Assembly (NCBI GenBank): GCA_035495815.1
Contig: DATJFH010000034.1
Span: 1-35,657 of the forward strand
DNA length: 35,657 bases
DNA from: DATJFH01 sp035495815
GTDB lineage: Bacteria; Acidobacteriota; Terriglobia; Bryobacterales; Bryobacteraceae
Direction: 5' to 3'
Shown here: positions 16,936-23,957 of the stretch, piece by piece
Layout of the letters: each line of letters starts with the position of its first letter
How positions within the stretch are numbered: position 1 is the first letter of the stretch
Translations under genes and position numbers: made by a program
The notes under the pieces: generated by a model
What the model was told of the DNA's origin: nothing
The model's input: only the letters and a program-made list of their open reading frames with translations
Databases searched by the model: none

Positions 16936-17336
16936 CGGCCCGCTGCCCTCGCCCCGCCCCCGGCTGCTTTGTCACGCCGGTCCAGGAAATAACAGGTGCC
17001 CGTCAGCACCAGACCGAAGGCCAGCACCCCCGTCATCACCAGAAACAGCGGATCACCGCTATATAGATAGACGGCGAACAGCGTGGGCGTAATAATCGAA
17101 CGGACGATGAGCGTAGTAGGATACAGCACTTCCAGCTTCAGCCTGATGATCTGCACGATAATGATCCCCAGCGAGAGCAGCAGCACGCCCACCAGCCGTG
17201 GGAACATGTCGTCGTAGGTCCGGTTCGAAAACAGCAGCTTGATCAGCTGCATCGGGAAGAACATCAACGACAGGCCGACCGGTATCAGATATCCGGCGAG
17301 ATAGTAGAGACTGAGATAGGTCCGATTCAGATTCAC
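16932..17336 (-). CDS. Small integral membrane protein, unknown
   Basis: A 134-residue protein with four predicted membrane segments (about residues 9-35, 46-64, 71-92 and 98-117), a short N-terminal tail and a basic, Ala/Gly-rich C-terminal tail ('RRDKAAGGGARAAGR'). I recognise no family; general features are those of four-helix small membrane proteins. It sits between the GMC/subunit 3 pair and the SDR and overlaps the SDR by ATGA, so co-expression is expected. It could anchor an electron-transfer partner of the oxidoreductase, but carries no heme or iron-sulfur motif. Confidence 0.78.
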   Translation of the reverse strand: MNLNRTYLSLYYLAGYLIPVGLSLMFFPMQLIKLLFSNRTYDDMFPRLVGVLLLSLGIIIVQIIRLKLEVLYPTTLIVRSIITPTLFAVYLYSGDPLFLVMTGVLAFGLVLTGTCYFLDRRDKAAGGGARAAGR

Positions 17337-17365
17337 TGTTCAATCCTCCAGCGATCAGCGGAGTC

Positions 17366-18058
17366 CTAGATATAAGGATTCCGGAAATCCACGCCAGGAA
17401 CTTCCACAGCGTCATAAAACCGGGCGCGCAGAGCTTTCTCTTCGTCCGGACCGACCGGCCCCTTGAACCGCATGATGTCCCAGCCGGTTTTGACGTTGGA
17501 AGCGGGCAGAATCTGGTATTCGGCGCCGCGTTGAGGCAGGTGCCGGGGATAGTTGAGAAAAAACGTCTCTTTCGTGCCGAGGAGCATGAAGATGCCGCTG
17601 AAACCAAGCACGTCCTGCACCCCGTCGAATTCAAATGCGCCGGTCAGCACGTCGCTCAGAAACTGCTCCCGGTTATTCGGCGACATCTCGGTGAACCGCG
17701 GGCCATAACTGACCAGCACGGGAATGTTGTCGAAGGCATTGATACCGGTGATCAGGCCGTCGAACGCCAGTTGGTTGCCGTAGAAAAAGCACTGCTTGAT
17801 GTACACGTTCAGGCAGTATTCGTTGATGCCCGGCTCGAAAGTCTGCCAGCCGGGATCTTCGTCCACCGGGATTACCGTGCGGCCGAATGCGCTGACCACC
17901 CGGAGCGCCAGCGTTGTCGACTGCGGCGTCGGTTCTGCGAACAGCTTGTCGCCGAACCGGTCATAGGCCGCAACCAGCCCCGCCACCTTGGCCATTCTCG
18001 AAAAGAAGGCCCGGCGGGACAGCGTTTTTTCCATCTCAAGGAGTGATTCGCGAATCAT
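17366..18058 (-). CDS. Gluconate 2-dehydrogenase subunit 3 family protein (Tat-exported)
   Basis: A 230-residue small subunit of the kind that accompanies membrane-bound GMC dehydrogenases. A twin-arginine motif 'SRRAFF' (14-19) is followed by a hydrophobic stretch ('MAKVAGLVAAYD'), so it should carry its FAD-containing partner out through the Tat system. The body has the family's helical pattern, including 'TVIPVDEDPGW' and 'LTGAFEFDGVQDVLGF'. I choose ATG 18058: AGGAG lies 7 bases upstream and it overlaps the GMC stop as ATGA; a second ATG at 18034 has no good ribosome site. The usual third subunit, a triheme cytochrome c, is not found nearby. Confidence 0.82.
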   Translation of the reverse strand: MIRESLLEMEKTLSRRAFFSRMAKVAGLVAAYDRFGDKLFAEPTPQSTTLALRVVSAFGRTVIPVDEDPGWQTFEPGINEYCLNVYIKQCFFYGNQLAFDGLITGINAFDNIPVLVSYGPRFTEMSPNNREQFLSDVLTGAFEFDGVQDVLGFSGIFMLLGTKETFFLNYPRHLPQRGAEYQILPASNVKTGWDIMRFKGPVGPDEEKALRARFYDAVEVPGVDFRNPYI

Positions 18059-19683
18059 TTGGATGCTCCTGCTGCTGCCGCAAGTTGCTGCTCGAGTTCC
18101 TTTTCCGCTGTAGATGCGTTTCTTACCCCCAGGATCTGGGTGTTGACGAAATCCGCCGCGCGGCTGGCGGCGGCAATGATCGTGGCGTGGGGATTGGCCG
18201 AAATATGGTTGGGTATGACACTGGCGTCGCAGCACATCAGGTTCTTGATATCCCACGACATGCCGTTCGTATCCACCACCGAATTGGATTGCTGAGAACC
18301 GGCCCGGCAGGTCCCCTGCGGGTGCAGCGCACCCGAGGTGGTAACGAACAAGCTGACGCCGGACTCGAGCACCGACTTCGGCGCGTACGGGTTCGGAAAG
18401 GACGTGATGGCGCCGAACTGCTGGTAGACCGAGGCCACCTGCCTCACCCCCGACGTCAGGTCGTTGAGGGTCTTCGGCTCCAGCAGGCCGCTGGTGTCCG
18501 CAATCGGATAATAAATGACGGGCGCGTCGATCGTCCCGATGACGCGGCCGTAAATCGCCGGCTTCAACGTGAAGATGAATGCGCCGGAGCGTTGCGGGAA
18601 CCGCCGCATGATGTCCTTGTACGGCTTTCCGAACAGGCCGATCTGGAAAGCGGCCGCCACCCAGGGCGTGGTTGACGGGAACGAGGCGCTGGCGTGAACC
18701 AGCGCATCCATCGGCTCGCCGTTCTTATCCATCACAAAATGGTGGACGTTCCATTGATAGCCGCGATCCATGTTCCAGTCCTCTCCGGGAAGCAGGACGT
18801 CGATCGGGGCGCCGGGGTGGGCGCGCAGGTAATTGCCCACGTTGGGGTTCTTCAGGTGCACGTCGGAATTCCGCAACAGCAGCGGCGTCCCGATCGCGCC
18901 CGAGGAGGCGATCACCAGCTTTCGCGCGTTCGCCGTGATGGTTTCACCGTTGCGCCTGTAAGTGACGCCGGTGGCCGTGTTGTTGCTGATCTCGATCCTG
19001 ACGGCGGTGGCGTTATCGAGCAGTGTGGCTCCCGCCTTCATCGCCTTCGGAATTTGGGTGATTGCCGTACTCTGCAGCGCATCGTATTTGCAAGGCATGC
19101 CCGCATCCAGCCGGTGGCCGCAGAAGAGACAGTGGAAGCGGTTCGACGCCGTCTCGAAAATCGGGATGCCCATGCGCAAGGCCGTGGCCTCATAATAAAC
19201 GCTGGCCTTGTTCCAGTTCTCACGCACATCGCGATGGACGTGGAGGATGCGCTCCCCCCGCTGGAAGTGCGGCTCGAACGCCGCCTTGGTCCAGCCCTGA
19301 ACGCCGGTTTCGTCGATGAACCCCTGCCAGTCCACCAGCGTCGGCCGCAGCCAGGCGCCTACGTTGATGAACGAGCCGCCACCCACCACGCGGGGCTCGC
19401 GCTGTACGCTGGCGCCCGCCGGATTCGATTCGTCCATGTACATCGGATAGCTATAAAATGTGTCCCCGCGATTGGAAGACGTGCCATCCGGAATGTATTG
19501 TCCAAGATTGATCTGAGTGGAATACCGGCGCCGGTTGGGAGCGCCGAAACCGGGCATTGGATCGCCCGTGATATGAGGCCCGGCTTCCAGGATCAGCACT
19601 GATGCGTTCGCTGCAATCTCGCCGGAGATAAACCCGCCGCCGGAACCGGCTCCGACAATAATAATGTCGTAAGTATCCGCCAT
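18055..19683 (-). CDS. GMC family oxidoreductase (FAD)
   Basis: A 542-residue FAD-dependent alcohol/polyol dehydrogenase of the glucose-methanol-choline family. The dinucleotide fold is 'VGAGSGGGFI' with Glu33 ('ILEAG'). The two family signatures appear as 'VVGGGSFINVGAWLRP' and 'SSGAIGTPLLLRNS'. The C-terminal catalytic region has 'HPQGTCRAG' and 'ISANPHATI' (His and Asn/His pair). A cysteine-rich patch 'CLFCGHRLDAGMPC' in the middle is of the kind seen in bacterial respiratory GMC enzymes. It has no signal peptide of its own, consistent with Tat hitch-hiking on subunit 3, which overlaps it by 4 bases. AGAAGGAG precedes the ATG. First large gene of the operon. Confidence 0.92.
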   Translation of the reverse strand: MADTYDIIIVGAGSGGGFISGEIAANASVLILEAGPHITGDPMPGFGAPNRRRYSTQINLGQYIPDGTSSNRGDTFYSYPMYMDESNPAGASVQREPRVVGGGSFINVGAWLRPTLVDWQGFIDETGVQGWTKAAFEPHFQRGERILHVHRDVRENWNKASVYYEATALRMGIPIFETASNRFHCLFCGHRLDAGMPCKYDALQSTAITQIPKAMKAGATLLDNATAVRIEISNNTATGVTYRRNGETITANARKLVIASSGAIGTPLLLRNSDVHLKNPNVGNYLRAHPGAPIDVLLPGEDWNMDRGYQWNVHHFVMDKNGEPMDALVHASASFPSTTPWVAAAFQIGLFGKPYKDIMRRFPQRSGAFIFTLKPAIYGRVIGTIDAPVIYYPIADTSGLLEPKTLNDLTSGVRQVASVYQQFGAITSFPNPYAPKSVLESGVSLFVTTSGALHPQGTCRAGSQQSNSVVDTNGMSWDIKNLMCCDASVIPNHISANPHATIIAAASRAADFVNTQILGVRNASTAEKELEQQLAAAAGASK

Positions 19684-20079
19684 GATGCTCCTTCTATCTC
19701 AAATGACCGCGGACGACCCGCCGGCAACCCGGCACACGGGCGTCCCCTAATTTCAGGTTTTCAATGGCAATCGGCGCGTTGGTTGGAAGATCCGGATTCG
19801 GATGGCCGCAAAAGCTCGTCTCACCTTCGGTTGCGCTCATCATGCAATGAGTTCCCCTCCAATCTCGACGCCTCAGTCTGCTTCTCTTAACGCAAGGCAT
19901 GCGGAGAGTTTAAAGGTTCACCAGGGGAGAGCATGCCAACTTGTTCCCTACCTTTTTCAGGCCGCACATCTCGATCATCCGCCGGAGGCCGAAGACAGAT
20001 TGTGGGCCCCTTTCACGCCCCGATTTACTGACGAACGACGGGCTCACCAGCCGGCTTCTTATTGAACTTCGGAACTAGA
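19684..20079 (-). other. Long leader of the GMC operon
   Basis: The stretch between the predicted start point (about 20079) and the GMC ATG is about 396 nt. It holds a candidate small ORF (19694-19843) and an inverted repeat GGCATGC/GCATGCC (about 19930-19936 and 19895-19901, 28-29 nt apart). I see no recognised riboswitch. Apart from these and the two promoters with the tRNA, the 531 bases from 19684 to 20214 hold nothing I can support. Confidence 0.4.
19694..19843 (-). CDS. Possible small leader ORF upstream of GMC gene
   Basis: A 49-codon frame starting with tandem ATGs (19843 and 19840), 8 bases after a GGGGA-type ribosome site within GGAGGGGA. It ends 10 bases before the GMC ATG. The product has two Cys ('FCGHPNPD', 'PGCRR') and a basic end ('RRVVRGHLR'), no signal peptide and no family that I recognise. 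The middle ('NAPIAIENLKLGD') could be a remnant of a larger gene's N-terminus. Support is limited to the ribosome site and position; it may equally be non-coding leader. Confidence 0.3.
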   Translation of the reverse strand: MMSATEGETSFCGHPNPDLPTNAPIAIENLKLGDARVPGCRRVVRGHLR

Positions 20080-20085
20080 TTAGAT

Positions 20086-20114
20086 ATTATCCATTGCATT
20101 TGGGATCCTGTCAA
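20086..20114 (-). promoter_or_regulatory. Strong sigma70-type promoter of the GMC/FadL operon
   Basis: On the minus strand a perfect TTGACA (20114-20109) is separated by exactly 17 nt from GATAAT (20091-20086, 5/6 match). The surrounding DNA is AT-rich in an otherwise GC-rich window. Expected start point is near 20079, and transcription would run toward the GMC gene through a leader of about 396 nt. Confidence 0.7.
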
Positions 20115-20176
20115 TAAATCGTTCAGGCCGCCGATTGTGCATCAGCCCATTAATGCCGGCGACACTCGGGATTTTC

Positions 20177-20206
20177 CTGGCACGTCTTGTCCTGCTTGTA
20201 TAGAAT
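20177..20206 (+). promoter_or_regulatory. Likely promoter of tRNA-Arg
   Basis: CTGGCA (20177-20182, 4/6 match to TTGACA) and TAGAAT (20201-20206, 5/6 match) are 18 nt apart. The expected start is about 20213, two bases before the mature tRNA 5' end. It is divergent from the GMC operon promoter about 60 bases to the left. Confidence 0.45.
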
Positions 20207-20214
20207 AGGTTTGT

Positions 20215-20291
20215 GCGCCCGTAGCTCAGTTGGATAGAGCGGCTGGCTTCGAACCAGTAGGCCGGGAGTTCGAGTCTCTCCGGGCGCACCA
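20215..20291 (+). tRNA. tRNA-Arg (anticodon UCG)
   Basis: A complete cloverleaf: acceptor GCGCCCG/CGGGCGC, D arm GCUC...GAGC, anticodon stem GCUGG/CCAGU with loop CUUCGAA (anticodon UCG at 20249-20251, reading CGA/CGG-type arginine codons), five-base variable region, T arm GGGAG-UUCGAGU-CUCUC, discriminator A, and an encoded CCA at 20289-20291. A single tRNA, not a cluster, and with no integrase beside it. Confidence 0.97.
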
Positions 20292-20472
20292 TTACTCCCC
20301 CGCCAGCCCTCGACGCCGCGCGGCAAATATCCGCGAACACTCTGCGTCAGCCCCAGCCGCATCGAGGCGCACTCCTGGTAGTGACCGGTCTCCCTCAGGC
20401 GTTTCCAAATTTTTTCCGATGCCTTCACGCGCCATTGACACGTTACCGGCCTCCGGGTGATCATTGCATCTC

Positions 20473-20997
20473 ATGCAAATCGCGGTTTTGGGTTGTCTCT
20501 TTATCCTCACCGTGGCGGCCTCTCAGACCGGCTGCGTCAGCCCTGCCCCGCCCGTCCACCTGTATCAGATCGGCGACCGGGTGGAACTCGGCTCGGTAGT
20601 CTATAACGTTCTGGAAGCCGATTGGCGCCCGCAGCTCTCCGAGGCAGCCATGGTCCGGTTTCCCGCCCATCGTTTCCTGGTGGTCCGTCTCAGCGTCACC
20701 AACGGGGGCGGACAGCCCGTCTCCATCCCCAGTTTCAAGCTGGTCGACGACGGCGGCAGAGTGTTCGACGAGTCGTTCGACGGGCAGTTCGTTCCCTCCT
20801 GGCTGGGACTGATGCGGAAAGTGAAGCCGGTCGAAACCCTGGTAGGCAATATCCTCTTTGACGTCGATGCTAAATCCTATAAGCTGAAATTGAACGACGA
20901 CGGGGATTCCGGCCAACCGGCGCTGGTGGAGATGCCGCTTCGCTTCGGGCTGGAGAGGCCGGCCGTCCCCAGCGCGCTCGATACTCCCTTGCGATAA
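20473..20997 (+). CDS. DUF4352-type exported protein
   Basis: A 174-residue protein, starting at ATG 20473 (a TTG three codons earlier is possible). The N-terminus ('AVLGCLFILTVAASQTGC') is a hydrophobic signal; the Cys could be a lipid site, although the lipobox is weak. The body has the DUF4352 immunoglobulin-like pattern: 'YQIGDRVELGSVVYNVL', then 'HRFLVVRLSVTNGGGQPVSI' and 'FKLVDDGGRVFDES'. Such domains are extracytoplasmic and of unknown specific role. It is followed 25 bases later by another exported beta-rich protein on the same strand, so the two are probably co-expressed. Confidence 0.72.
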   Translation: MQIAVLGCLFILTVAASQTGCVSPAPPVHLYQIGDRVELGSVVYNVLEADWRPQLSEAAMVRFPAHRFLVVRLSVTNGGGQPVSIPSFKLVDDGGRVFDESFDGQFVPSWLGLMRKVKPVETLVGNILFDVDAKSYKLKLNDDGDSGQPALVEMPLRFGLERPAVPSALDTPLR

Positions 20998-21022
20998 GCG
21001 CCGCGCCGTTCAGGAGATCGCC

Positions 21023-21862
21023 ATGCGCGTGGCTGTTCGAGCCTTCCTTGTGGCCGTGCCTTTTGTCCTCCAGGCCGCCGGACCCAAACCTCTCAAAATC
21101 ACCGAAGCCGCCATTCATCAGACCGAAGACGGCCCCCTACCCCCTCCCGGAACCCTGCACGTCCCCGGCGAGGTGATCTTCTTTAGTTGCCGGCTGGAAG
21201 GATTCGAAGTCTCGCCGGAGAAGAAGGTTTCTCTGACCTACAACTTTGCGGCGGTGGACCCCGGTGGAGTTCCCCTGGCCGAACCGGCTTCCGGAAAAAT
21301 CGAGGTCGAGCTTTCCCCGCAGGATAAAGAGTGGAAGCCCAAAATCCGCCAGAACGTCCTGATACCGCCGCTAGCCGAGTCCGGTACATACAAGTTGAAC
21401 ATCTCGGTCAAGGACCAGTTGAGCGGATCGACGGGGGCGGCCGAAGTGCCGTTCGAAGTGCGCGGGCACGCGGTCGAGCCCGCCGATTCGCTGGTCATTC
21501 GTAACTTCCGCTTCCTCCGCACCGAGGAGGACGCCGCTCCCCTCAAGATCGCCGCCTATCGCCCCGGGGACGCGGTCTGGGCCCGCTTCGACATTACCGG
21601 CTACAAGTTCGGCCCGGGGAATCAGCGGGAGGTCGCCTATACCGTCCAGGTCTCACGCGCCGATGGCCGCGTCCTGATGCCCCCGGGGGAGCCCTCCGTC
21701 GACAAGGGATCGTCGTTTTATCCCATGCGCTACGCGCCCTCGGCGATCAGCTTCGCCGTTCAGCCCAAGACGCCTCCGGGCGAGTACACCGTCCTGATTT
21801 CGGCGCAAGACCGGATTGGCCAACAGACCTGCGAGCTGAAACAGACCTTTCAGGTCGAATAG
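21023..21862 (+). CDS. Exported beta-sandwich protein of unknown function
   Basis: A 279-residue protein with a signal peptide ('VRAFLVAVPFVLQAAG'). It appears to contain two successive immunoglobulin-like domains, about residues 22-148 and 155-279. Each has a 'GE/GDxVxFxxxxxGF/YxxxP' opening ('PGEVIFFSCRLEGFEVSP', 'PGDAVWARFDITGYKFGP') and a 'P..GTY/EYT..I...D' ending ('ESGTYKLNISVKDQ', 'PPGEYTVLISAQDR'). The repetition of this pattern suggests an internal duplication. No enzyme motifs are visible. It follows the DUF4352 gene at 25 bases. I do not know its function. Confidence 0.72.
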   Translation: MRVAVRAFLVAVPFVLQAAGPKPLKITEAAIHQTEDGPLPPPGTLHVPGEVIFFSCRLEGFEVSPEKKVSLTYNFAAVDPGGVPLAEPASGKIEVELSPQDKEWKPKIRQNVLIPPLAESGTYKLNISVKDQLSGSTGAAEVPFEVRGHAVEPADSLVIRNFRFLRTEEDAAPLKIAAYRPGDAVWARFDITGYKFGPGNQREVAYTVQVSRADGRVLMPPGEPSVDKGSSFYPMRYAPSAISFAVQPKTPPGEYTVLISAQDRIGQQTCELKQTFQVE

Positions 21863-21988
21863 CTCCGCTGCGATGAAGCGCCGGGATCGCTTCCCGAAGG
21901 TGCCCCGGTTTGCGATGGGAACTCCCGCCTGAAATGCCCGCATCCGGGAAAGGAACCCGTCGGAATTCGTGCCAGACCACGATTGCGG

Positions 21989-22228
21989 TCAAGGAAGATC
22001 CGGAAGATTTTCAGGCGGGACCAGCACCCGGATGGACCGCCCCTGCCCCGGGGTCCTTTCGATCAGCCCGCTGGCCTCCAGCCGTAGCACCATGTCGTGG
22101 ACCGACGGCGGCGTCACCCGGAAATATCGCTGCATATCGGCTTCTGACGGGACCATCCCATGAAGCCGTGTGTAATGAAAAATAAGAGCGAGATACTGGC
22201 CCTGCTTCGCGCTGAAAGCTCTCCTCAC
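21989..22228 (-). CDS. Small LexA-like winged helix-turn-helix protein
   Basis: A 79-residue protein consisting only of a LexA N-terminal-type DNA-binding domain: 'SAKQGQYLALIFHYTRLHG' (helix 1), 'PSEADMQRYFRVTPPSVHDM' (helix-turn-helix) and 'LEASGLIERTPGQGRSIRVL' (wing). It lacks the S24 self-cleavage domain, so it cannot be controlled as LexA is. The start is GTG 22228 with no clear ribosome site. It lies 17 bases after the ssb stop on the same strand, suggesting co-transcription. The DNA target and any link to DNA damage are not known. Confidence 0.75.
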   Translation of the reverse strand: MRRAFSAKQGQYLALIFHYTRLHGMVPSEADMQRYFRVTPPSVHDMVLRLEASGLIERTPGQGRSIRVLVPPENLPDLP

Positions 22229-22245
22229 TCTATTTGCGATGAGAA

Positions 22246-22722
22246 TCAGAACGGCACGTCGTCATCCGTGATACCCTGGCCGAACCCCGGATCATCTGCC
22301 GGCGCCGGCGTCGATTGCGGCCGCTGGGCGCTGCGCGGCATCGAGACCGGCTGCTGGGAATAGTCGCCGGACGGCTCGCCGCCACCCTGCCGCCCGCCGA
22401 GCAGGATCAGCTCTTCGGCCACTACCTCGGTGACGTACACTTTCCGCCCCTCTTTGTTTTCGTAGTTGCGCGTCTGAAGCCGGCCCTCGACATAAACCTG
22501 CGTGCCTTTCGTCAAATACGGCGCCACGTTCTCCGATCGCCACAAGACGATGTTGTGCCAGTCCGTGTGTTCCTTCCACTCGCCGGTCTGCTGATCCTTC
22601 TGCCGCCAGCTCGTGGCGATGGAGAACGTCGCGACGGACGTCCCGCTTTGAGTGAATTTCGATTCCGCGTCCTTCCCCAGCCGGCCGATCAGAATCACTT
22701 TGTTGACGCTTCGAGATGCCAT
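22246..22722 (-). CDS. ssb: Single-stranded DNA-binding protein SSB
   Basis: A 158-residue OB-fold protein that coats ssDNA in replication and repair. The N-terminus 'ASRSVNKVILIGRLGKDAE' is typical, followed by 'WHNIVLWRSENVAPYLTKG' and 'YVEGRLQTRNYENKEG'. The flexible Gly/Gln/Pro linker ends with the acidic 'DDDVPF' tip that binds partner proteins. I choose ATG 22722 because it matches the family start (MASRxVNKVIL). However, the GGGAG site is only one base away, so TTG 22734 remains possible. Next in transcription order is the small LexA-like protein. Confidence 0.95.
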   Translation of the reverse strand: MASRSVNKVILIGRLGKDAESKFTQSGTSVATFSIATSWRQKDQQTGEWKEHTDWHNIVLWRSENVAPYLTKGTQVYVEGRLQTRNYENKEGRKVYVTEVVAEELILLGGRQGGGEPSGDYSQQPVSMPRSAQRPQSTPAPADDPGFGQGITDDDVPF

Positions 22723-22749
22723 ACTCCCTTGCAATGTAGCACAGACGCG

Positions 22750-23934
22750 CTACTTCGACGAATCCGCCGAAAAACGGTAGATCGTCGTGTTCTGATACTG
22801 TTCACCGGGCTTCAAAACCACCGGAGGAAAGCCCGGCTGGTTGGGCGAATCCGGAAAGTGCTGCGTCTCGAGGCAGAATCCGTACCGCTTGTTGTAGACC
22901 TTTCCGCCCTTGCCCTTCAACCTGCCGTCGAGAAAGTTGCCCGTGTAAAACTGCACGCCCGGCTGCGTGGTCAGGACTTCCATCACGCGTCCCGATTTCG
23001 GCTCGGTGACCCGCACCGCCGGCTCCGTCAGCGACCCGGAAGTGTTCAGCACGAAGTTGTGGTCGTAGCCGCCGCCCAGCTTCGTTTGATCGTAGGCCGA
23101 GTCGATCTTTTCCCCGATCGGCCGCGGCTTGCGGAAATCGAATGGCGTTCCTTCCACGTTACGCAGCTCCCCGGTCGGGATCAGCGTCGCGTCCACCGGC
23201 GTGAATTTGTCGGCGTTGATCATGATCCGGTGCGCCAGAATATCGCCTTCCCCCTGACCCGCCAGATTGAAGTAGCTGTGGTTGGTCAGATTCAGCACCG
23301 TGTCCTTGTCCGTTGCAGCCTTGTACTCGAGCTTCAGCTCGTTGTTGTCGGTGACCGTGTAGGTGACGGTAGTCGTCAGGTTCCCCGGATATCCTTCTTC
23401 TCCGTCCTTGCTCAGGTAGGTCAGCTCCAAACTCTGCGGCGAGGTGGAAGCCGCCTTCCAGACCACCTTGTCGAATCCCTTCAGGCCACCGTGCAGGTGG
23501 TTCACCTTGTTGTTGTTCGCCGCCAGCTTGTATTCCGTGCCGTTGAGCGTGAAGCGCGCTTTTCCGATCCGATTGCCGTAGCGGCCGATCAGCGCGCCGA
23601 AATAGGGAGCAGGGGGATCCCCCAGATACCCGTCGAGCGAATCGAAGCCCAGCACGACGTCATCCGGCTTGCCGTTCCGGTCCGGCACGCGCAGCGATGT
23701 GACGATGCCGCCGTACGTCATGATGGTGGCCTCCATTCCCTTGGCGTTGGCCAGCGTGTACAGTTCCACGGCTTCGCCGTCGCGTGTCTTGCCGAATGGC
23801 CGGCTCTTGGCGCTCATCGTTTTGGGAGGTTCCTTCACTTCTTGGGAGGTTTCCTTCGAGCCGCAGGACAGGAGAAAGATGGCTCCGAATCCGATTGCCG
23901 CCAACCCGGCGGCCGTCGCTGGCATCATACGCAT
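22750..23934 (-). CDS. Aldose 1-epimerase (mutarotase), lipoprotein
   Basis: A 394-residue GalM-type enzyme interconverting alpha and beta anomers of aldoses. The N-terminus is a lipoprotein signal ('GFGAIFLLSCGSK'), so unlike cytosolic GalM it is anchored outside the cytoplasmic membrane. Family motifs: 'GRYGNRIGKARFTL', 'NHLHGGLKGFDKVVW' (substrate His), 'NLTNHSYFNLAG' (catalytic His), 'TPVDATLIPTGE' and 'GFCLETQHFPDSPN' (catalytic Glu). It may prepare sugars for periplasmic PQQ dehydrogenases or uptake. It is 27 bases upstream of ssb in transcription order and has an independent role. Confidence 0.93.
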   Translation of the reverse strand: MRMMPATAAGLAAIGFGAIFLLSCGSKETSQEVKEPPKTMSAKSRPFGKTRDGEAVELYTLANAKGMEATIMTYGGIVTSLRVPDRNGKPDDVVLGFDSLDGYLGDPPAPYFGALIGRYGNRIGKARFTLNGTEYKLAANNNKVNHLHGGLKGFDKVVWKAASTSPQSLELTYLSKDGEEGYPGNLTTTVTYTVTDNNELKLEYKAATDKDTVLNLTNHSYFNLAGQGEGDILAHRIMINADKFTPVDATLIPTGELRNVEGTPFDFRKPRPIGEKIDSAYDQTKLGGGYDHNFVLNTSGSLTEPAVRVTEPKSGRVMEVLTTQPGVQFYTGNFLDGRLKGKGGKVYNKRYGFCLETQHFPDSPNQPGFPPVVLKPGEQYQNTTIYRFSADSSK

Positions 23935-23957
23935 CGTCTAGGTAAGATACCAGTTTG

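Noticed and set aside
20080..20340. Minus-strand frame of 86 residues containing 'RPERLELPAYWFEASRSIQL'.
   Set aside because: Another classic antisense-tRNA artefact over the same tRNA-Arg gene.
20150..20464. Minus-strand frame of 104 residues containing 'GAPGETRTPGLLVRSQPLYP'.
   Set aside because: This is the well-known false protein from reading a tRNA gene antisense; the motif is the complement of the tRNA-Arg at 20215-20291.
21875..21893. Hairpin GAAGCG...CGCTTC after the 279-residue exported protein as a terminator.
   Set aside because: Only a 6-bp stem and no T-run on either side.
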